Below, one piece after another: positions 36,693 through 46,154 of a stretch of 64,000 bases of DNA. Source of the DNA: Sinotaia quadrata (lineage: Eukaryota; Mollusca; Gastropoda; Architaenioglossa; Viviparidae); assembly GCA_028829895.1 (NCBI GenBank), contig CM054183.1, positions 21,251,975 through 21,315,974 of the forward strand, read 5' to 3'. The notes under the pieces are model-generated. The model did not search any database. It worked only from the letters and a program-made list of their open reading frames with translations, and was not told the DNA's origin. The position numbers and the translations under genes were made by a program. Position 1 is the stretch's first letter. Every line of letters begins with the position of its first letter.

Positions 36693-38134
36693 CTATTTCT
36701 TTTTTAAATCAAAAAAGCAAAATGATGATTCTGTCTTATGACATTTACAGGTTCTAAAACCATTCAAGTGCTCATCAAGCTTGTAGACAACTCCGTGCAC
36801 GCACACCTTGGACTTTGGTTTGGTTTGGGCGTTGCCAAACATCGTTCCTCCACCTGACAGCAAAATATTACTTTTCAAATTACATGTATTTTCAATCAAA
36901 GGTTTATAAAATCACTTCACCATTGAAAGCTAGTGTAATACATTGTGTGTTCAATTCAGAAGATTTTAAAATCACTTACCATTGAAAGTTAGTGTAATAC
37001 ATTGTGTGTTCAATTCAGAAGATTTTAAAATCACTTACCATTGAAAGCTAGTGTAATACATTGTGTGTTCAAATCAGAAGATTTTAAAACCAATTACCAT
37101 TGAAAGCTAGTGTAACACTGTGTGGTCAATCAGAAGATTTTAAAACCAATTACTATTGAAAGCTAGTGTAACACTGTGTGTTCAATCAGAAGATTTTAAA
37201 ACCACTTACCATTGAAAGCTAGTGTAACACTGTGTGTTCAATCAGATGATTTTAAAACCAATTACCATTGAAAGCTAGTGTAACACTGTGTGTTCAATCA
37301 GAAGATTTTAAAACCACTTACCATTGAAAGCTAGTGTAACACTGTGTGTTCAATCAGAAGATTTTAAAACCACTTACCATTGAAAGCTAGTGTAACACTG
37401 TGTGTTCAATCAGAAGATTTTAAAACCACTTACCATTGAAAGCTAGTGTAACACTGTGTGTTCAATCAGAAGATTTTAAAACCACTTACCATTGAAAGCT
37501 AGTGTAACACTGTGTGTTCAATCAGAAGATTTTAAAACCACTTACCATTGAAAGCTAGTGTAATACATTGTGTGAATCTGTGTTTTATATATTGTCATGG
37601 TTGGGTTAATAAACGGGTGGGCGTAGACAATATCGGTTAAAGAATATTACCCAAATGTATACTCCTCGAAGGTCAAGGGTAATGCCTAATTTGTACTACC
37701 ACTGTTTGCAATTCTTGATTTAAATAAGTTAATTGAGTTTGATTTTAATTTTAATTTTTCATCCATAAGCAAGAAATAGTTCAGATAATATACGTCCACT
37801 TAGTGATTTTGCCCAGTCAGGTATGACAGCAAATAACGTTGACTTATTCACTGAAAAGTAGTGGATATTTTCTGTGAACTCAATGCTCATTCTCTGCTTC
37901 ATCAAGATGTTCTTGAATTTGCCATGTACGCAATGTTAGTAATGTGTGTTCTTGAGATTACACCCACGCACTAAAGACATCACGTGATGTGCGTCATTAA
38001 CGTGATGAACGTCTCATTCACAAAACAGAATTCATTCCTGATTTCGCTGTTACATAAAAAAATCAAGACTTACCAGTGAATGACACCAGCACGAGGACAG
38101 CCATCAGGCAGGCAGCAAAGCGTATAGCAGACAT
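36693..38134 (-). CDS. Secreted 4-Cys VWC-like peptide, copy 4 (two exons)
   Basis: Exon 1 is 38074-38134 and exon 2 is 36693-36853, with a 1220-bp intron (GTAAG donor, TGCTGTCAG acceptor, phase 1), giving 73 residues. The signal peptide is identical in protein sequence to copy 1. The mature part is the most changed: Cys38, Cys56, Cys58 and Cys66 remain, but the first loop is two residues shorter, YNG has become HG, the KPGE/KPDE motif is KLDE, and the last loop is KCHKTESSFC. The tail (FFDLKKK) is like copy 3. The frame is intact, so it may still be functional. Confidence 0.82.
36905..37565. repeat. Intronic 56-bp tandem array, about 12 copies (unit 4)
   Basis: Homologue of 350-490 expanded to about 12 copies; the nine copies from 37098 onward are 56 bp long and nearly identical, the first three are 58-60 bp. 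On the gene strand each copy reads GATTGAACACACAG then TGTTACACTAGCTTTCAATG then GTAAGTGG, i.e. an acceptor-like and a donor-like site around 20 nt. The array accounts for the longer intron of copy 4. Confidence 0.95.
37793..37838. repeat. Single 45-bp intronic repeat (unit 4)
   Basis: One copy of the 45-bp unit found four times in units 1 and 2. Confidence 0.8.
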
Positions 38135-38190
38135 GTTGACGTAATACAGCCTCTGACGGATGTTACGCTATTCGGATGTTCTGTACGACA

Positions 38191-38201
38191 AATATGTAAG
38201 A
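38191..38201 (-). promoter_or_regulatory. Weak TATA-like site upstream of copy 4
   Basis: Minus-strand CTTACATATT, the same one-base variant as copy 3. Confidence 0.35.
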
Positions 38202-41200
38202 CTTCTTTATACATCAACGTCAGTTCCTAACGGTACGACAATAATTATAAGACTGCATTTTACAACAAAGTCAATTTCTAGCACAATGAGGTGTCATTAA
38301 TATGTCGATTAATATCTCACTGTGACAGTTATTAGGTATAATTGTGGAAGTCAGTAGGGAAGTGACAACAAAATATATTTGTTCATGGTCCATTATGTTT
38401 TCATCTTGTAGCAGAGTAAATTTGCCTGTCCCTATTTGTAGATTTAATTGATATATAAATTGTTAAATTTTCAAAGTAACTCGACCTTGGGCACTCCTTA
38501 TGATAGTATTTTTGTAGTGTCAGAGTTGGAGTAAACAATCGAGTTGAGACTCTTCTAGAAATTGCAAACCAGTTCCAAATGGATATGTAGTTTTTTTTAA
38601 AATTAAAAAATTTTTTTTTATCATCCAATGGTTAAGATTACAAGAACAAGACCAGCCAATGGGCTGAGATAAAACGTTTACGTGCTATAGAGAATTCTAT
38701 TGTCTGATCACTTGAATTTGGTGTGGAAAGAAATTCGGTCATGAAAATCGGCCGTTAGTTTAATTGTGAGTTAAGTGACTGATTTCTTTCATTTTTAAAT
38801 TGATATGTTATACTTGTGTTTTACATACAGATGTATAATGTGAGTAGACTATTATTTCTACAAATGATATGTTATTTTACTTGTGTTTTACATACAGATG
38901 TATAATGTGAGTAGACTATTATTTCTACAAATGATATGTTATTTTACTTGTGTTTTACATACAGATGTATAATGTGAGTAGACTATTATTTCTACAAACG
39001 ATATGTTATTTTACTTGTGTTTTACATACAGATGTATAATGTGAGTAGACTATTATTTCTACGAATAATTGATCTAAGATGCTCGTATGCTAAACACTTA
39101 ACATTGTTTCTCGTGAATCTGTTCATAAAACTATTATGCTGTATTTATTATGCTACATGATTGTGTCCAGCTAATACATACTGTTGCAGGAAAATTGTAA
39201 GTTGAAACTTGAACGTAAGAAAAGAATGGAATTTAACTTGAATAAATTGGAAACTTTGCATTTATTCCCTGATTATATATTTACAGGGCAATGCACCCTT
39301 TCCTTGTATGATTTGAATCTCTAGGTTTACACATTACAAACGGCTATTACCGTGGTAGATGCGCAAAATTACTTCTGTAGTGTGTAATTGTAAAGAATAC
39401 ACTACACTCTATTGATATATGCTAGCAAAGTATGCTGTCTACATCGAGCAGTTTCTGGAACAAGGAAATTACTGGAAATTGCTATAATTGTATTCTGCTT
39501 GAGGGAGCTAAATACGGCAAAGTGTGCTCCTAGGTTAGCCTTGGGATTATAGCAGGAATAGCAATGAATCAATTCTGCAACATAAGGAGTGAATCACATG
39601 ACATTGACTGTAACAACTTGTGACTTTGTTAGAAAATGTTTGCAAAAGGCTATTGATACAGTGCTTAAATCAGGTTTTGTACAAACCATTATTGCTTATG
39701 TATAATAACTCCATTTCTGTTCTCTGATAAGAACTAACTTGTATGGAATTGTCAAATTGTATTTTTTAATATAAAACTGTATAAAAAAAAAATTATTCGA
39801 ATGTGGTTTCATGTCATATCGATGTCAAATAATCTTTTTCAAATTATTTGTTAAATGTATATTGGATTGTTGATTTAATAAATTTACTGATAAATTTATT
39901 GACCTTCATACATACATTGATAACCTTATGTTGGAGAAGAAATTAGGTGGATATGGGATGGCTAAATATAGAATAAAGACGATTTTGTCATTTCTTTAGT
40001 GCGTTATCTACCTACAGAAATACTGTGTGACAGTAAATGTTTGTCTTTAATGTTGTAGAAGAGCGAAAACGTTTATGGCGCCTGCTTGTCCGCCAAGTGA
40101 GAGAGACGAGTAGTGTCAGCTGGAGTATTATAATAACATAAATTAAGATTCTCATTACTTGTAATTAGTTATAGACGATTAATTAATTAATAAAATAATA
40201 ACTATTAACTAGATGGTGCTGGCATCACACATCTGTTTGAACGATTCTCGAATTTGTTTGCTTTTGCAACATGCAGCGTGGACATTTCCAAATTCAGTCT
40301 TGAAAACTTTCTCACAATTAAAGAACCACATACTTCTATTTTCGTTTGACATATACTGTATTTGGAAAAACTATCATGTTTCTACTATTATCATGATTTA
40401 TCCTTCAAACTTTTCTTGTTTTTCCTTAATGATAATCGACTAAATTTAAGCTTCCCAATTTTGAAAATAGTTTTAAATTATCCATTATTTCAGTCTTCAT
40501 TATGAAAATACTTTAAGTATTGAAGAAGTGTATTTTTCGTTTTTGTTATGAGAACTTTATATTTTGATGATGGTGGTAGTGGTGGAGGTGGAAGAGGTGG
40601 TGGCGGTGGTGGGTGGTTGTGATGGTCATGGTGGTGATGAGGTATTTTGATACAAATCCGTGAACTTCTTGAATAAACTATAAATAAAACAACATTTGGA
40701 AGTACATGCACACAAACAACTCTCATTCTTATATATGCATATTTATTTGATACTCGCGTAAATATGTACGTACATATATATAAATATATTCAGCTCTCAC
40801 TTTAAAAGTACAGACAACGCATCAGTCAAAGCCATAAATGGCCAACACAAAAATCACAGTACACATGGCAACACCACAATCACATCATACGTGGCCATGC
40901 ATCAATCACACCATGTGGCTATACAACAATCACACCATGTGGCCATACAACAATCACATCACACATGGTCAGCAAAAACAAGCACAGATCCCAAGACCAA
41001 CAGAACATTGTGAACACAACAATCACAACACAAATTGCCAACATAACAATCACAGAGCAAATTATATGCATAACAGTCTAAGTACAAATGGCCAACAAAA
41101 CAGTTAGGTAAAATGACCAAAAAGACACTCAGCACAAATAGCCAACAGAACAATTACATTTAAATGCCCACAGCAGTCACAGCACAAATCGTCAACAGAA

Positions 41201-41409
41201 CAATTACATTTAAATGACCACAGCAGCCACAGCACAAATCGCCCATAGAACAGTTATAGTAAAATTACATCAGTCACAGTACAAATCGCCCACAGAACAG
41301 TTATAGGAAAATTACATTAGTCACAGCACAAATCACCCACAGAACAGTTATAATAAAATTACATCAGTCACAACACGAAAGTCCCAGCAGAATATTTAAA
41401 GTATAATGA

Positions 41410-41862
41410 CAGTAAAAGATCTCGAAGGTAAATAAGTAATAAAATCTACTTTAATTCATGATCAGATTTCTTGAGAACTTATTTAGGAAAAAACTTGTAT
41501 GATTTAGAAATTAGTTTAATTCTATGAGTTTAAATATAGTTCAGTGATTTGCCACATAAAACTCTTCGACAGAATAATGCCTTCCATAGAAATTACGAGC
41601 GGTTCTTCATTCTATTATGTTTATACAGGCTATATCTCTGTTGTTCTTTGAGAGAGAAAAATAGCGTATATTTTAAAACTGTGACGCCAACACCACTTAG
41701 TTAATAGATACTATAATGATATGATCTGTTATGAAATCGGACCTACTACACGGAAACAATTTGCATTTATTTATAGCAATTTGTCCAAAATATAATTTAC
41801 AAAATATAAAATACAAACACTTAAGTAAGTTCAGAGTAAAGGTAATTTATGTTTACCGTAAG
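41410..41862. other. Segment private to unit 4
   Basis: About 450 bp (starting CAGTAAAAGATCTCGAAGGT) stand where other units carry AACACAGCAGTCAG and the end of the minisatellite. Array homology resumes at GTAAGAAGTAAA. I see no ORF and no clear inverted ends, so either an insertion with a deletion or an unrelated repeat fragment. Confidence 0.65.
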
Positions 41863-43177
41863 AAGTAAAATTATTACTTTTTTCAGTTTGTTACCTCCTC
41901 TTGATCGGAAATCAAAATAATGCTCTCGCCCGCCTTTACAATGCTTTCTCTGTGGTTGGATGAAAAGCTTTCTTGTGAGCGCTGCTATACTTAAAGTCAT
42001 TGATGATCAGCTACAACACCTTGATCATATTTATGACGTCATCACTATCTCATAAGACGTGCATGATGACGATAATGGTAAACCGCAACAGCATATTAAT
42101 AGACGATGCTCATATCCGCTATCGCATACGTCACGAAAGCATCTGATAAACATTTTAATCATAACCGGTACATTGACGACTTAATAAAATATATTGATGG
42201 GATTGTGGCGCGAGAGGTTAGAAATGAATGGGGTCAGTTAAATTAACATTAAAATTCCGATCATGGAAGACCACACGCCTCAAGACACTTCAATATTTGT
42301 CAGGCATTGCGTAGAATTTGAACAAGGAATTACTAATTAATAAATGGCTAACGAGCCACCAATCCCAACATGACACAAAGAGACAATACTACACAATTAA
42401 AAGATAAACAGAAATACCACTAGAGAAAGATTTAATTTTGATGGACAAAAGTAATAACGGTTTCAGGAAACTGAATTGCAAAATGAGAATGACTAAAATG
42501 CTCTCAGGATGTTTAAGTTAGTGTTCAGTCCACTTAGAGAAAGTCTTGGAGGCAGAGTTTTTGGACATGGTGAATATGCCTGTCTGTTGGCGAGCGAGTT
42601 AGCTGCAGACTGCGTGACGAAGTCCTGAACAGATTGCTGGTACCAGGATCGGAATTAAGAGCTGACGTAAGATCGGTTGAAACCTGGTTCTTCCTGTCCC
42701 TTGATGTGGCACATAAATGTGACACAGTGTGCTTGGCACTCGGGGTGATGAATCTATATAACGAATAAACTCTTTTCCCGAAGTTCTGTTGGAAATAAAT
42801 AAACGTTTAAAGAACAAAGTACCCGTCATTCGTACTTGAATAAAAACAACACAAGATAGTAGTGTAACACGAAAAAATAGAAAAGATAACATCAGATAAA
42901 TATATTGCCTTCACAAGAAATTATATAAGTTAGACTTCTCTGACCTCCCTCAGCATAAGACATTTGACCAGTTTTAGAGCTGGGAGAGTTCTCTTCCTTT
43001 CTTTCTTTTTACTTCTTGTAGTGTAGACATTTCCAATATTGGAAACTTTCGCACAACTGGAAAATGGCATATTTCATCGCGAGTTTAATTGCATTGTATT
43101 CATCATACACTGAAAGATTTTCTCGAATTAGCTTTCGCTTTTTGCTTTTACGAATAATAACTGACTAAAATCAAGAC

Positions 43178-43500
43178 TGACTACTAGTACCACTACAAAT
43201 ACTACTACTACAATCACTACTGCTAGTACTACTACAATTACTACTACCATCACTACTACTAGTACTACTACAAATACTACTACTACCATCACTACTACTA
43301 GTACTATTACAAATACTACTACTACCATCACTACTACTAGTACTACTACAAATGCTACTACTACCATCACTACTACATAGTATTATTACAAATACTACTA
43401 CTACCATCACTACTACTAGTACTACTACAAATACTACTACTACCATCACTACTACTAGTACTACTACAAATACTACAACCATCACTACTACTGTTAACAA
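43178..43500. repeat. ACT-rich 39-bp minisatellite
   Basis: Units such as ACTACTACTACCATCACTAC then TACTAGTACTACTACAAAT. Val- or Ser-rich frames on the minus strand are products of the repeat. Confidence 0.95.
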
Positions 43501-43787
43501 TAATAATAAATAAATAAACATGCACAAGATTACAATCACACAAACAACACATTCTTATACACACTTGCTTACTGTGAGGCATATGTACTTACACACATTA
43601 TTTTTTTCAATCTGGGAAATGTACTATAGGATCCAGTCACTCACTACTAGATCCAGTCACTCACTATAGTAAATGCTAGAGTGGGAGTCCAAGGCAATCT
43701 AATTTTGGTTTCTTTGACACTCTGTGCTTTCTGACATCTGTCGCCCAGATCCCCCCTCCCCTAGGTGACAGTCTCTTCAGCCAAGGG

Positions 43788-43792
43788 CCCAC
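43788..43792. other. Target site duplication, left (CCCAC)
   Basis: Matches 51868-51872 exactly. Five bases is usual for Ty3/gypsy-type integrases. Confidence 0.93.
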
Positions 43793-45494
43793 TGTAACAG
43801 ATTCAGACAAAATTCTGTGTCCTGAACTCTTGCCCCAGTTCTGCAAGTTTCAAATTTAAAACTTCAAATATAGTTCCTTTGTTAGGACATTTTCCCACAC
43901 ACACCTGTGTTGAAACAACGGAGAGACTCATGTGTTATTGTAACCCTTAGGTCAATAGGCAGAGGGAGACTCATCCCATGTTATTGTTATTTTTGGGACC
44001 ATAGCCGACCGTACATCGAACCCATAACGTCACGACTAGTCACGTGACGAATTCATGCATCTTCATAAATAACTGACACGCGCAAAATACTTTACTTACA
44101 CGAGGGACAACGGCCGATTGAACTTACAAGCTTCGTGCCTCCGATAATTCCGTGTAAGTCGATACGAAAAGTATAATAGAAGACCCGCTGTCTTTGTTTG
44201 AAGCTATCTACTGAGAAGGTAAACACATCGATTTCTTAAATTAATACTTACATTTTATTTAGGTTATCATTGTGTGAATGTGCGAAATTGGTAATGTAGA
44301 AATTATATCCTTACTGCAACCTTCTCTAGACACGTGGCTTGGTAACAGTACGACTAGGCTAGAACCATTACATCCTTTACACATTAATTGTCTAATTGTG
44401 AGATAATGGGTTATAATGCTAAATTGATGGAATTGTAATCACAGAACGTTGATGCACGTTCATAGGATTTCTTTTATGTAAAGATCCTTTTGATGTAAAC
44501 AATGTATAATCGCGTCTATGCTTGTAACGCGTATGTGCGTGATTTTAATTCATATTTACTTTCATTGTAAAATCTAAATGTTCTTTGAACGATTAAATTC
44601 TCTTGTATGTGTAAACGTCACATTTTAATTGTAACACGCATGAGCGTGATGCTGATTGTATTTTCGTTATTAGATTCAAACTATTGAATGTGAAGATACA
44701 GAACGGTCATTTGTAAAACAAGCTACGCTATTATCAAAGCCACTTGTGTAGATTGCGAATCAGTAGGAACTGTCGCTCATGAGAATTATTGTATTTTCAG
44801 AGCGGGTCTGAGTTTGTATCGTTGGGTTTGAGATTTCATAATCTCTGCGTCCTGAGACCTCTAGAGGAGTCCGGGGCTGGTCCGTTTAAGTTCTGCTGAA
44901 CTTGATGTGAGGATCGGGCACTGATGTTATGGATCGTCGCTGAAGCCACAACTCATACTAGTTGGGTGCGAGTGTTGCCATAGCTGATGATAGAGTGTCG
45001 TCATAGCAGTGGGAAGTTGCAAGTTGAGTAATGACAATAAACTGGAATCACTAATCAGTAATTGACATTGAAACTATTCGCAGAGCTGATAATACGTAGT
45101 CTTGTTAGACCGAGCATATGATTCAATTTTTGTTATTTGTAAATCTTTTATTAAATCTTATATTTGTTGATCAATTACGTAGTCGACTAAATCATTTGCG
45201 AGAAAGACCAAATTAGGGCTGGGTGGGGGCGAGCATCAAGAGCGTGACGAATGCAAGTATGATTAGTTGTAATTGATTAATGTGTCCCAGTCCGTGCAAT
45301 TGTCACACAGGTTTATCTGTCTCTAAATTTTGTGTCTTACTACGAGATTAAATTTAGTCAGACTGAAGGATAGATCTGGGCAGTCAGTCTGTTTCAGAAT
45401 AAATGAGGAGATTCAATTAATCTAATCCTGGAATTTAATTAATCTAAATCTTAATTCTGGAGCAGGGTCTCTAAATAAATACTGACATGTAACA
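43793..45494 (+). repeat. 5' LTR of the young element
   Basis: 1702 bp, TG...CA ends. A TATA-like CATAAATAAC lies at about 44064-44073, 15 bp after the palindromic CGTCAC...GTGACG at 44029-44049. AATAAA candidates occur at about 45046 and 45397. The U3/R/U5 borders cannot be fixed from sequence alone. Confidence 0.96.
44029..44049. promoter_or_regulatory. Palindromic CRE/E-box-like site in the LTR
   Basis: CGTCACGACTAGTCACGTGACG holds two inverted CGTCAC arms, a CACGTG E-box and TGACG half-sites just upstream of a TATA-like sequence. The same site is in the 3' LTR. Candidate transcription control site. Confidence 0.4.
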
Positions 45495-45497
45495 AAG

Positions 45498-45516
45498 TGG
45501 GTACTCGTCGCGGGAT
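45498..45516 (+). other. Candidate primer binding site
   Basis: TGGGTACTCGTCGCGGGAT starts 3 bp after the 5' LTR. Its complement ATCCCGCGACGAGTACCCA looks like the T-arm and acceptor end of a tRNA closing in CCA. I cannot assign the tRNA. Confidence 0.6.
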
Positions 45517-46154
45517 ATGATAGAATAAATCGGAAAAATTTGTACCAAGGGAAATAATTGTTCTCCTAGACAAACTTAGAAGCGAATTGCAAAAAGAAAT
45601 TTACTGATTCCATGTTATATTGTTCCTTTTTTCTTGTTTCTTCATTTTGCATTTTTGCATTGATTTTTGTACTTGTATTATTCTATTGCAGGGAATAATG
45701 TACATTTTGATTGTTGACATGTTGTAATACATTTTTAGTTGTAGCTAGATGTATGCATGTTAACTGTGGATCAATGATTTTATTTAGTAGCGTGTTAACT
45801 AAGTAGATCATTGTTTTAAGAGGTCGATGTGTTGCACCACCGGACTAAGGTAGTTAACTGGTAGCAATAGGCTTCGGACTATTATATTTAGGGTGCTAAA
45901 TATAATGTGTAATGTTGTATGGTAGGAGCCGTGACATTACGAAAGCCTTGGAACAGCGGAAACTGTGACAAGCAGGTGAAACGTGTGATACTAACGCGTA
46001 ATTTATTTCGGAAGGTGTTCTGAATAAATTCAATAATTTTTGTAAGGTCGTAGCCTAAAAGTTATTGTGGGATAAAAGCGGAGTTTTATCGCCTACGGTT
46101 AGATACACAATCACGAGAGATATTTATTGTAGCCAGACGCGCTAAATAAATAAG
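45517..46154 (+). other. Leader of the young element, no gene
   Basis: About 640 bp between the primer site and the ORF start. AT-rich, with no long frame; probably 5' untranslated and packaging sequence. Confidence 0.6.

Larger units (their letters stand above)
36617..43170. repeat. Tandem array unit 4, truncated at its far end
   Basis: Last unit. It holds peptide gene copy 4, a 12-copy intronic array (36905-37565), 67-bp repeats (38803-39065), the block shared with unit 2 (40024-40140), GGT-rich run, minisatellite, and a private segment at 41410-41862 that replaces sequence found in the other units. Homology stops near 43108-43170 with the same junction sequence as 21781 onward, so the part equivalent to unit 1 from about 5588 is missing. 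No other gene is supported. Confidence 0.88.

Noticed and set aside
36905..37565. CRISPR-like regular array
   Set aside because: The copies are directly adjacent 56-bp units with no unique spacers, and lie in an animal intron.
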